Positions 1 through 10,321 of a stretch of 10,321 bases of DNA are shown here, in pieces. The stretch lies in NCBI GenBank assembly GCA_965365655.1, contig CBDUCN010000188.1:1-10321 (forward strand), read 5' to 3'. The notes under the pieces were generated by a model. That model worked only from the letters and a program-made list of their open reading frames with translations. It had not been told where the DNA came from and ran no database searches. Made by a program: the position numbers and the translations under genes. The stretch is from JBFHNV01 sp965365655. GTDB taxonomy: Bacteria > Pseudomonadota > Gammaproteobacteria > HK1. Positions within the stretch are counted from its first letter, which is position 1; each line of letters begins with the position of its first letter.

Positions 1-1629
1 CTGCGCGCGGTGCCGATGAAGCTGCTGCCGTACGACAACAAGGACGAGCTGCAGGTCGTCGTCGACATGCCGCGCGGCACCAGCCTGGAGCGCACGCAGG
101 CCGTGGCGCGGCGGCTCGCCGCCCGGCTCGCGGCGGAGAACGAGGTGGTGTCCGTGTCCGGCTTCGTGGGCACGCCGTCGCCGGTGGACTTCAACGGGCT
201 CATCCGTCACTACGATCAGCGTCGTGCGCCGCACCTCGCGGATCTGCGCGTGGTGCTCGCGCCGCGCACCGCGCGCGAGCAGCAGTCGCACGCGTTCGCG
301 CTGCGCGTGCGCCCCGCGCTGGAGCGCGTCGCGCAGGCGGCCGGCGCGAGCATCGCGATCGTCGAGGTGCCGCCCGGGCCGCCCGTGACCGCGACCGTGA
401 CGGTCGAGCTCTACGGCGCCACCGGCGTGCCGTACGCGAGTGTCGTCGAGGGCGCGCGCACGCTGGCCGCGCGCCTCGCGCGCGAGCCGCTGGTGCGCGA
501 CGTGGACACCAGCGCGGAGGAGGCCAGCGACGCGCTGGTGTTCGACACCGATCACGAGAAGGCCGGGCTGTCCGGCGTGTCGGCGGCGGACGTCGTCGCC
601 ACCCTCGCGCTCGCGAGCGGCGGCCAGGTCGTGGGCCAGCTTCACGAGCCCGGCGAGGCGCAGCCGCTGCCGATCGAGCTGAGGCTGGCGCTTGCGCGCC
701 GTTCGGACCCGGTGGCGCTGGGACAGGTCGCGGTGAAGGGCCAGCCGGGGATCGTGCGCGTGCGCGAGCGTGGCGGAGTGCGCGATGCGCCGCAGCCGCT
801 GGTGCGGCTCGCCGAGCTCGGGCAGTTCGAGCGCCGCCCCGAGCCGCAGCCGGTGTTCCACAAGGATCTGCGCCGCGTGGCCTACGTGTTCGCCGAGGTC
901 GTGGGCCGGGCGCCGGCCGAGATCGTGGCCGACGTCGTGAGCGACCGCGGCGCCGCGGGCGGACCGCCGCGCCCGCTCGAGGCGCGCACCTTCCTCGACG
1001 CGGGCGGCGGCGACGCGTGGGCGCTGCCGCCCGGGGTCGAGGACGTGTGGACCGGCGAGGGCGAGTGGCTGATCACGGTGCGCGTGTTCCGCGACCTCGG
1101 GATCGCATTCGCCGCCGCGCTGCTCGGCATCTTCGTCGTGCTGATGGTGCAGACCGGCCTCGCGGCGCTCACCGCGATCATCATGCTCGCGATCCCGCTC
1201 ACCGTGATCGGCATCATGCCGGGATTCTGGCTGCTCAACGCGGGCGCCCCCGAGGTCGCGGGGTTCCCCGACCCGGTGCTGTTCACCGCGACCGCGATGA
1301 TCGGGATGATCGCGCTCGCGGGCATCGTCGTGCGCAACTCGCTGGTGCTGGTCGAGTTCGTGCGCTTCGCGCGGGCGCGCGGCGAGCGCCTGGAGGACGC
1401 GCTGGTGCAGGCGGGCGCGGTGCGCATGCGCCCGGTGCTGCTCACCGCCGGCACGACGGTGCTGGGCAACCTCGTGATCACCCTGGATCCGATCTTCAGC
1501 GGTCTCGCGTGGGCGATCATCTTCGGCACCAGCGCGTCCACGCTGTTCACGCTGGGCGTGGTGCCCGTGTGCTACTGGCTGGTGTACGCGCGGCGCGACG
1601 CGCCGCCGGCGACGGAGGGCTCACCATGA
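1..1629 (+). CDS. RND efflux transporter permease subunit (C-terminal part, 5' truncated by window edge)
   Basis: This is the C-terminal 542 residues of an inner-membrane RND (AcrB-like) proton-driven efflux permease. The frame is open from base 1, so the real start lies to the left; family members are about 1000-1060 aa. Residues 1 to about 360 form the second large periplasmic (porter/docking) region, beginning LRAVPMKLLPYDNKDELQ. Five membrane helices follow, matching TM8-TM12, at about residues 364-386, 389-413, 428-450, 479-497 and 501-530. The TM10 segment carries GIVVRNSLVLVEF, the counterpart of the conserved GIVVKNAILLVDF-type motif, followed by MRPVLLTAGTTVLGN. The stop overlaps the adaptor start (ATGA at 1626-1629), so the two are translated as one unit. 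The substrate cannot be told from this half. The charged TM4 residues used for proton relay would be in the missing part. Confidence 0.93.
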   Translation: MRAVPMKLLPYDNKDELQVVVDMPRGTSLERTQAVARRLAARLAAENEVVSVSGFVGTPSPVDFNGLIRHYDQRRAPHLADLRVVLAPRTAREQQSHAFALRVRPALERVAQAAGASIAIVEVPPGPPVTATVTVELYGATGVPYASVVEGARTLAARLAREPLVRDVDTSAEEASDALVFDTDHEKAGLSGVSAADVVATLALASGGQVVGQLHEPGEAQPLPIELRLALARRSDPVALGQVAVKGQPGIVRVRERGGVRDAPQPLVRLAELGQFERRPEPQPVFHKDLRRVAYVFAEVVGRAPAEIVADVVSDRGAAGGPPRPLEARTFLDAGGGDAWALPPGVEDVWTGEGEWLITVRVFRDLGIAFAAALLGIFVVLMVQTGLAALTAIIMLAIPLTVIGIMPGFWLLNAGAPEVAGFPDPVLFTATAMIGMIALAGIVVRNSLVLVEFVRFARARGERLEDALVQAGAVRMRPVLLTAGTTVLGNLVITLDPIFSGLAWAIIFGTSASTLFTLGVVPVCYWLVYARRDAPPATEGSP

Positions 1630-2681
1630 AGCGCGCGCTCGCGGCGGTGTCGTCGTTCCTGCTCCTGCTGCTGATGATGGCGTGGATGGCGGGATGGCTC
1701 GAGGAGCGCATCCCGCCCGGGCGGGTGGACGTCCCGGCCGCGGTGGTGGCACCGGCGGACGCGGTGACCGTGCACGCCGAGCTCGAGCCGATGGTCGAGC
1801 AGGCGGTGGGCACGGTGCGTGCGCGCGACGAGATCGTGGTGTCATCGCGCATCACGGCGCGCATCGCCGCGGTGGAGGTGCGCGCCGGCGACGCGGTGCG
1901 TGCCGGCGACGTGCTGGTGCGCCTGGACGACGCCGAGCTGGTGGCGCGCGTGGAGCAGCAGCGTGAGGCCGTGCTGGCCGCACGCGCGGCGGTGGGGGAG
2001 GCCGAGCCCGCGTACCGCAGGGTGCAGTCGCTGTTCGAGCGCGGCACGGTGCCGCGCTCGGAGCTGGAGCGCGCCGACGCGACGCTGCGTGCGGCGCGGG
2101 CGGCGCTGTCGCGCAGCGAGCGCGCGGTGGACGAGGCCGAGGCGGCACTCGGCTACGCCCGCCTCACCGCGATCCGCGACGCGCGGGTGGTGGAGCGCTA
2201 TGCCGAGCCCGGCGACACGGCGACGCCCGGCATGGCGCTGGTGCGCCTCTACGATCCGGCGACGCTGCGCGTGGAGGCGAGCGTGCGCGAGTCCCTGGCG
2301 ACGCGGCTCGCGATCGGCGACGCGGTGCAGGTCGCAATAGACGCGCTGGACCGCCGCGTGTCCGCGAGCGTGGACGAGGTCGTTCCCAGCGCGGACCCGG
2401 GCTCGCGCACGTTCACCGTCAAGGCGCTGCTGCCGCAGGACCTGCCGCTGTTCCCGGGCATGTTCGCGCGCCTGCTGATCGTCGCCGGCGAGGAGCGCCG
2501 GCTGTACGTCCCCGCGACGGCGCTGCTTCGGGTGGGCCAGCTCGAGTACGTGCACGCGCTGGAGGACGGCGGGCCGGTGCTGCGCCTGGTGCGCACCGGC
2601 CGTGTGGACGGCGCGCGCGTGGAGGTGCTCACGGGGCTCAGCGACGGCGAGCGCATCGTGCGCGACGCGGCGGTGCGCTGA
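1626..2681 (+). CDS. RND efflux periplasmic adaptor subunit (membrane fusion protein)
   Basis: This 351-aa protein is the HlyD/AcrA-type adaptor that would link the upstream permease to an outer-membrane channel. Residues 5-24 (AAVSSFLLLLLMMAWMAGWL) are an uncleaved signal anchor; no lipobox cysteine is seen. The first lipoyl half-motif is at about 69-101, with VRAGDAVRAGDVLVRLDD. A heptad-like helical hairpin follows at about 103-178, rich in Ala, Glu and Arg. The second lipoyl half is at about 179-210 (AEPGDTATPGMALVRLYDP), the beta-barrel at about 211-285 and the membrane-proximal domain at 290-351. In the second lipoyl half the usual APFDG-like turn reads AIRDAR, a mild divergence. The start is ATG at 1626, preceded by GGAGGG at 1614-1619 with a 6-nt spacer, overlapping the permease stop. 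Permease before adaptor is the less common order. No outer-membrane factor gene follows. Confidence 0.93.
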   Translation: MKRALAAVSSFLLLLLMMAWMAGWLEERIPPGRVDVPAAVVAPADAVTVHAELEPMVEQAVGTVRARDEIVVSSRITARIAAVEVRAGDAVRAGDVLVRLDDAELVARVEQQREAVLAARAAVGEAEPAYRRVQSLFERGTVPRSELERADATLRAARAALSRSERAVDEAEAALGYARLTAIRDARVVERYAEPGDTATPGMALVRLYDPATLRVEASVRESLATRLAIGDAVQVAIDALDRRVSASVDEVVPSADPGSRTFTVKALLPQDLPLFPGMFARLLIVAGEERRLYVPATALLRVGQLEYVHALEDGGPVLRLVRTGRVDGARVEVLTGLSDGERIVRDAAVR

Positions 2682-2728
2682 GCGCAAGGCGCCTGAGGGT
2701 GCCGCGCTGCGCCCGCGGCCTTCAGATG

Positions 2729-2761
2729 AAAACGGCCGCCCCGGAGCTCCGGGGCGGCCGT
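2729..2761 (-). terminator. Intrinsic terminator of glnK-amtB, between convergent operons
   Basis: Bases 2732-2761 are a perfect 30-bp palindrome: each 15-base half is the exact reverse complement of the other. As RNA it would form a 13-bp, almost all G:C stem with an AGCT loop. On the - strand it is followed at once by TTTT (+ strand AAAA at 2729-2732), the layout of a Rho-independent terminator for amtB, which ends at 2799. On the + strand no T-run follows, so termination of the efflux operon, which ends 50 bp before it, would be weaker. Confidence 0.85.
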
Positions 2762-2798
2762 CGTGGCGTGAGCGGCTCCAGCGGAGCCGCGGCAGCGG

Positions 2799-4106
2799 TC
2801 AGAGGATGTAGCCGCGCTCGTCGTGCAGCGCGATGTCCAGGCCCTCTTCCTCGGCCTCGGGCGTCACGCGCAGGCCCATGATGCCGTCGAGCACCTTGAG
2901 CACGATGAAGCTCACGACGAAGGTGTAGATGATCGTCGCGACGACGCCCACGCCCTGCGCGACCACCTGCGAGCCGATGCTGGTGTTCTCGCCGCCGAAG
3001 CCCGAACCGCCCAGGCTCTCCGCAGCGAACACGCCGGCGAGCAGCGCGCCGACGATGCCGCCGATGGCGTGGATGCCGAACACGTCCAGCGAGTCGTCGT
3101 AGCCGGCCGCGCGCTTGATGCGGGTGGAGAAGATGAAGCAGATGACGCCGGACGCGAGGCCCAGCACGATCGCGCCCATCGGACCGACGTTGCCGCAGGC
3201 CGGCGTGATCGCGACCAGGCCGGCCACCGCGCCGGACGCGATGCCGAGCACGCTGGGCTTGCCGTGGGCCATCCACTCGCAGAGCATCCACGCGACCGCG
3301 GCGGCGGCCGTCGCGAGCTGGGTCACCAGCATCGCCATGCCGGCGGTGTTGTCGGCGGCGAGCTCGGAGCCCGCGTTGAAGCCGAACCAGCCGACCCACA
3401 GCATGCTGGCGCCGACGATGGTGTAGGCGAGATTGTTCGGCGGCATCGGCGTGTTCGGGTAGCCCTTGCGCTTGCCGAGCACGATGCAGGCCGCGAGGCC
3501 GGCGATGCCCGCGTTGATGTGCACCACGGTGCCGCCTGCGAAGTCGATGATGCCGAACTGGCCGAGCCAGCCGCCGCCCCACACCCAGTGGGTGACCGGC
3601 ACGTAGCACAGCGTGAACCACACGATCATGAAGACCAGCATCGCGGAGAACTTCATGCGCTCCGCGAATGCGCCCACGATCAGCGCGGGCGTGATGATCG
3701 CGAAGGTCATCTGGAAGGTGATGAACACGGACTCGGGCAGAGTCCCGCTCATCGATTCCACGGTGACGCCGGAAAGGAACAGCTTGTCGAATCCTCCGAC
3801 GAACGCATTGAGGGCGCCGCCGTCCTCGAAGGCCATGCTGTAGCCGTAGAACGCCCACAGCAGCGACATCACCCCCGTGATCGCGAAGCACTGCATGAGC
3901 ACGGACAGCACGTTCTTGCTGCGCACCATGCCGGCGTAGAACAGTGACAGACCCGGAATGGTCATGAAGAGCACCAGCGCCGTCGCGGTGATCATCCACG
4001 CCGTGTCGCCGGAGTTGAGCTCGTCGGCGAGGACCGCCGCCGGCGACAGCGCGAGCGCCAGCCCAGCCAGCCCCCGCGCAGCCGATTTCATCTTGAAGTC
4101 ATGCAT
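2799..4106 (-). CDS. amtB: Ammonium transporter AmtB
   Basis: A 435-aa Amt/Rh family ammonium channel of the inner membrane. A signal-peptide-like N-terminus (residues 7-27, ending SPAAVLA) precedes ELNSGDTAWM, as in proteobacterial AmtB. Conserved pore residues are visible. D188 and H196 lie in DFAGGTVVHINAG, and H346 lies in DVFGIHAIGG. The two histidines are 150 residues apart, the same spacing as H168 and H318 of mature E. coli AmtB. F131 and F135, in FQMTFAIITP, are candidates for the phenylalanine gate. The cytoplasmic tail GLDIALHDERGYIL is the conserved GlnK-contacting C-terminus. The start is ATG at 4106, with AGGGGAG at 4117-4123 and a 10-nt spacer; an in-frame ATG five codons later is less well placed. 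It lies 83 bp downstream of glnK and shares its promoter. A frame open far upstream of this start is not real. Confidence 0.97.
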   Translation of the reverse strand: MHDFKMKSAARGLAGLALALSPAAVLADELNSGDTAWMITATALVLFMTIPGLSLFYAGMVRSKNVLSVLMQCFAITGVMSLLWAFYGYSMAFEDGGALNAFVGGFDKLFLSGVTVESMSGTLPESVFITFQMTFAIITPALIVGAFAERMKFSAMLVFMIVWFTLCYVPVTHWVWGGGWLGQFGIIDFAGGTVVHINAGIAGLAACIVLGKRKGYPNTPMPPNNLAYTIVGASMLWVGWFGFNAGSELAADNTAGMAMLVTQLATAAAAVAWMLCEWMAHGKPSVLGIASGAVAGLVAITPACGNVGPMGAIVLGLASGVICFIFSTRIKRAAGYDDSLDVFGIHAIGGIVGALLAGVFAAESLGGSGFGGENTSIGSQVVAQGVGVVATIIYTFVVSFIVLKVLDGIMGLRVTPEAEEEGLDIALHDERGYIL

Positions 4107-4189
4107 CACAGTCAATCTCCCCTGAGACGTGCCGCCCGGTCGCGGCCCGCGGATGTTTTTTGAGTCAGTTGCGCCCGGCGTGCGGCGCC

Positions 4190-4528
4190 CTACAGCGCCT
4201 CGCCGCCGGTCTCGCCGGTGCGGATGCGGATGGCCTGGGGAAGCTCGGTGACGAAGATCTTGCCGTCGCCGATCTTGCCGGTGCGGGCGGCCTCGCTGAT
4301 CGCCTCGATGGTGCTGTCGAGCTTGTCCGAGTCCACGGCGACTTCGAGCTTCACCTTGGGGAGGAAGTCCACGACGTACTCGGCGCCGCGGTAGAGCTCG
4401 GTGTGGCCCTTCTGTCGGCCGAAGCCCTTGACCTCGGTGATGGTCATGCCCTGGATGCCCATCTCGGCGAGCGCGCCGCGCACGTCGTCGAGCTTGAACG
4501 GCTTGATGATTGCTGTGACCAGTTTCAT
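4190..4528 (-). CDS. glnK: Nitrogen regulatory PII protein GlnK
   Basis: A 112-aa PII signal-transduction protein, the standard family length. It senses 2-oxoglutarate, ATP and ADP, and when unmodified can plug AmtB. The N-terminus MKLVTAIIKPFKLDDVRGAL is typical. The T-loop (about 37-55) reads GRQKGHTELYRGAEY, with the uridylylation tyrosine Y51 in its exact place. The B-loop GKIGDGKIFV (about 84-93) and the C-terminal RIRTGE (101-106) give the nucleotide-binding residues. Nothing essential is missing. The choice of GlnK over GlnB rests mainly on linkage to amtB and on the nitrogen-type promoter upstream. The ATG at 4528 has AAGAGG at 4538-4543, 9 nt upstream. An in-frame upstream extension to about 4759 would run through the promoter and is rejected. 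Confidence 0.97.
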   Translation of the reverse strand: MKLVTAIIKPFKLDDVRGALAEMGIQGMTITEVKGFGRQKGHTELYRGAEYVVDFLPKVKLEVAVDSDKLDSTIEAISEAARTGKIGDGKIFVTELPQAIRIRTGETGGEAL

Positions 4529-4639
4529 GTGTTCGCGCCTCTTCGCTGCTTGGCTTGGGAACGTCGGAACGGGCGAGGCGCACGGACCAGGGCGGGCTCG
4601 CCCTCGCGCCGTCCGTCCGTCTTCCCGCTGCACCGCAAA

Positions 4640-4655
4640 AGCACGCCCCGTGCCA
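4640..4655 (-). promoter_or_regulatory. Sigma-54 (RpoN) promoter of glnK-amtB
   Basis: Read on the - strand, 4655 to 4640 is TGGCACGGGGCGTGCT. Against the sigma-54 consensus TGGCACG-N4-TTGC(A/T) it has one mismatch (G for the first T of TTGC). The essential GG (4654-4653) and GC (4642-4641) are separated by exactly 10 bp, as required. The inferred transcription start is near 4629, leaving a leader of about 100 nt before glnK. Sigma-54 control of glnK-amtB under nitrogen limitation is well established in proteobacteria. Confidence 0.87.
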
Positions 4656-4731
4656 ATACGTGCAAGCGACTGAAAGCAAAGGAAGGGCGGTCGTGGGGTG
4701 GGCCTCATGGCCGCCTTCCAGGGAGACCGGG

Positions 4732-4748
4732 CGCACCGAGAAAGTGCA
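4732..4748. promoter_or_regulatory. NtrC-binding site, proximal enhancer for glnK
   Basis: The + strand reads CGCACCGAGAAAGTGCA, which is GCAC-N7-GTGC and matches the NtrC dyad (E. coli form TGCAC-N7-GTGCA) in all core positions. Its centre (4740) is about 111 bp upstream of the inferred sigma-54 start, a typical enhancer distance. NtrC-phosphate bound here would activate the -24/-12 promoter by looping. Confidence 0.75.
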
Positions 4749-4762
4749 TTCAGCAACATGAA

Positions 4763-4779
4763 CGCACCAAAAAAGGGCG
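4763..4779. promoter_or_regulatory. Second NtrC-like site, distal (one core mismatch)
   Basis: The + strand has GCAC (4764-4767), seven bases, then GGGC (4775-4778) where GTGC is expected. The centre (4771) is 31 bp, or three helical turns, from the proximal site, on the same helix face. That spacing matches the paired NtrC sites of E. coli glnAp2. The seven-base spacer includes the A6/T6 tract that also serves the likely lhr terminator. Confidence 0.5.
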
Positions 4780-4798
4780 CAGAGCCCCGGCGCGCCGG
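4769..4798 (-). terminator. Probable intrinsic terminator of lhr
   Basis: On the - strand, directly after the lhr stop codon, comes a perfect 12-bp palindrome CCGGCGCGCCGG (4787-4798). A GGCGC/GCGCC pair (4796-4792 with 4780-4776) encloses an 11-nt loop, then C and TTTTTT (4774-4769). The 5-bp closing stem is short but all G:C and the T-run is well placed. It would insulate the glnK promoter region from lhr transcription. Confidence 0.5.
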
Positions 4799-9210
<4,412 letters not shown>

Positions 9211-9214
<4 letters not shown>

Positions 9215-10197
9215 GCCGCGTAGGCGAGCCGTGGCTCGCGGAGATCGAGCGGGCTGCGCACGCCGCGGCCGCCGCGCTCGAGAACATGGGTGTAGATCAT
9301 GGTGGTCTTCACGTTGGCATGACCGAGCAGCTCCTGCACCGTGCGGATGTCGGCGCCGCGCTCGAGCAGGTGCGTCGCGAAGCTGTGGCGCAGCGTGTGC
9401 GCCGAGACGTGCTTGTGGATCCCGGCCTCACGCACGCCGCGCTTGAGCGCGCGGCTGAAGCTGTCCGGGTACGCGTGGTGGCGCAGTACCCGCCCGGAGC
9501 GCGGATCGCGAGCCCAGGTGCGGGACGGGAACACGTACTGCCAGGCCAACTCGCGCGGCGCGCCCGGGAACTTGCGCGCCAGCGCATCGGGAAGCGAGAC
9601 GCCGAGGAACCCGCGCTCGACGTCGCGGGCGTGGATTACGCGCACCCGCTCGAGCTGGTCGCGGAGCGGGGTGACCACCGCGTCCGGAAGCACCGTGACG
9701 CGGTCCTTGCGGCCCTTGCCGTCGCGGATCGTGAGCTGGCGGTAGTGGAAGTCGACATCCTTGACCCGCAGCGACAGGCATTCGCGCAGCCGCAACCCCG
9801 CACCGTAGAGGATGGACGCGATGAGCGCCTCGCGCTCGCGCATGTGGGCGAGCAGGCGAACCACTTCGTCGGGGGAGAGCACCACCGGCACCCGCACGCG
9901 CTCCTTGCCGCGCGTGACGCCGTCCACCCACCCTATGTCCTGGTCGAGAACGTGACGGTAGAGGAACAGGATTGCCGAGAGGGCCTGATTCTGCGTCGCC
10001 GCCGACACGCCCTTGCGGACCGCGAGATCGGTGAGAAAGGCCGCGACCTCGGCAGCGCCCATCTCCTGCGGGTGACGCAGACCGTGGAAGCGCAGGAAGC
10101 GCCGGATCCAGTGCACGTAGGCCTGCTCGGTGCGCAGGCTGTAGTGGCGCGTGCGAATCGCCTCGCGAACCCGGGTCAACAGCTTGGGCTGCGTCAT
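9211..10197 (-). CDS. intI: Integron integrase (IntI-type tyrosine recombinase)
   Basis: A 328-aa tyrosine recombinase of the integron integrase family (IntI1 is 337 aa). The N-terminal SAM-like DNA-binding domain covers about 1-95, with RTRHYSLRTEQAYVHWIRRF. The catalytic set is complete: R136 (YGAGLRLRECLSLRVKD), K161 or K164 (DGKGRKDR), H267 and R270 (HTLRHSF), H293 (ELLGHANVKTT) and Y302 (MIYTHV). The R, H, R, H and Y positions are each 10 lower than in IntI1. The extra domain that sets IntI apart from XerC/XerD is present at about 195-245 (LGVSLPDALARKFP, DPRSGRVLRHHAYPDSF). The start is ATG at 10197, with AAGGAGGT at 10208-10215 and a 10-nt spacer. A reading frame 15 codons longer would contain that ribosome site and is rejected. 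It overlaps lhr by 4 bp. Any cassette array would normally lie upstream, beyond the right edge. Confidence 0.95.
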
Positions 10198-10203
10198 AAT
10201 GTT

Positions 10204-10221
10204 CCCGACCTCCTTATCGGG
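10204..10221 (-). promoter_or_regulatory. intI ribosome-binding site displayed in a small hairpin loop
   Basis: On the - strand, CCCGA-TAAGGAGG-TCGGG forms a 5-bp stem (10221-10217 with 10208-10204) with the Shine-Dalgarno AAGGAGG in the 8-nt loop. The motif is an almost perfect match to the 16S rRNA tail and fixes the intI start at 10197. The hairpin is short, and its effect on translation is only a possibility. Confidence 0.55.
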
Positions 10222-10274
10222 ATCTCGCCTGATGCGCTGCACAATGCGAGCCCCACCGGGCAGTTGCGCGTGAC

Positions 10275-10302
10275 CTTAAACTGTTTTCATGTACAGTATC
10301 AA
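10275..10302 (-). promoter_or_regulatory. Sigma-70-type promoter of intI (and probably lhr)
   Basis: On the - strand, TTGATA (10302-10297, 5 of 6 to the -35 consensus) is followed after 16 bp by TTTAAG (10280-10275, 4 of 6 to the -10 consensus). The start would be near 10268, giving a leader of about 70 nt. This short region is much more AT-rich than the coding sequence around it. Confidence 0.6.
10279..10298. promoter_or_regulatory. LexA-binding site (SOS box) in the intI promoter
   Basis: The + strand reads AACTGTTTTCATGTACAGTA, which fits the E. coli-type SOS box (CTG-N10-CAG; full form TACTGT-N8-ACAGTA). The 16-bp core, 10281-10296, exactly fills the gap between the -35 and -10 elements, so bound LexA would block RNA polymerase. 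LexA control of integron integrases is established for mobile and Vibrio integrons. Confidence 0.85.
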
Positions 10303-10321
10303 GAGCATTGTCCGGCGAAAT

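Noticed and set aside
4107..4189. A terminator or separate promoter between glnK and amtB
   Set aside because: There is an A6 run on the - strand (T6 on +) but no stem followed by a T-run in the direction of transcription, and no convincing promoter, so the two genes are taken as one operon.
10198..10242. N-terminal extension of the integrase by 15 codons
   Set aside because: The extension contains the near-perfect Shine-Dalgarno (10208-10215) for the ATG at 10197, and the IntI family N-terminus begins at that ATG.
10222..10321. An attI or attC recombination site upstream of intI
   Set aside because: No GTTRRRY core or inverse core with a plausible partner was found in the visible bases; the site may lie beyond the window.

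Overview
The window is a very GC-rich stretch of bacterial chromosome, dense with ordinary protein-coding genes. An RND efflux pump, a glnK-amtB pair behind a recognisable sigma-54/NtrC control region, a full-length Lhr helicase and an integron integrase behind an E. coli-type LexA box together suggest a gammaproteobacterium, or possibly a betaproteobacterium. I cannot name the genus from this sequence.

Left part (1-2681, + strand): the 3' half of an RND efflux permease gene runs in from the left edge. It overlaps by ATGA with the complete gene of its periplasmic adaptor. Bases 2682-2798 separate this operon from the convergent nitrogen genes and hold a perfect 30-bp palindrome. The palindrome is followed by a T-run on the - strand, so it is a good terminator for amtB.

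Middle part (2799-4798, - strand): glnK (PII signal protein) is followed by amtB (ammonium channel), a widely conserved nitrogen-control operon. The 270-bp region upstream of glnK has a near-consensus sigma-54 -24/-12 element. Two NtrC-like dyads lie 31 bp apart at about -111 and -142 from the inferred start. This is nearly the geometry of the E. coli glnAp2 enhancer. The distal dyad is fused to the likely terminator of the upstream helicase gene.

Right part (4799-10321, - strand): an integron-type tyrosine recombinase gene (intI) overlaps by 4 bp (GTGA) with lhr, which encodes a 1471-aa superfamily 2 repair helicase with its complete C-terminal extension. Upstream of intI a LexA box exactly fills the 16-bp spacer between a -35 and a -10 element. 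The simplest reading is a DNA-damage-inducible intI-lhr transcription unit, with lhr translation coupled to intI. This is the most unusual arrangement in the window. In a standard integron the attI site and cassette array would lie just past the right edge (beyond 10321) and cannot be judged here.

No tRNA, rRNA, CRISPR array or insertion sequence was seen. Long open frames antisense to or out of frame with lhr and amtB are products of the high GC content.
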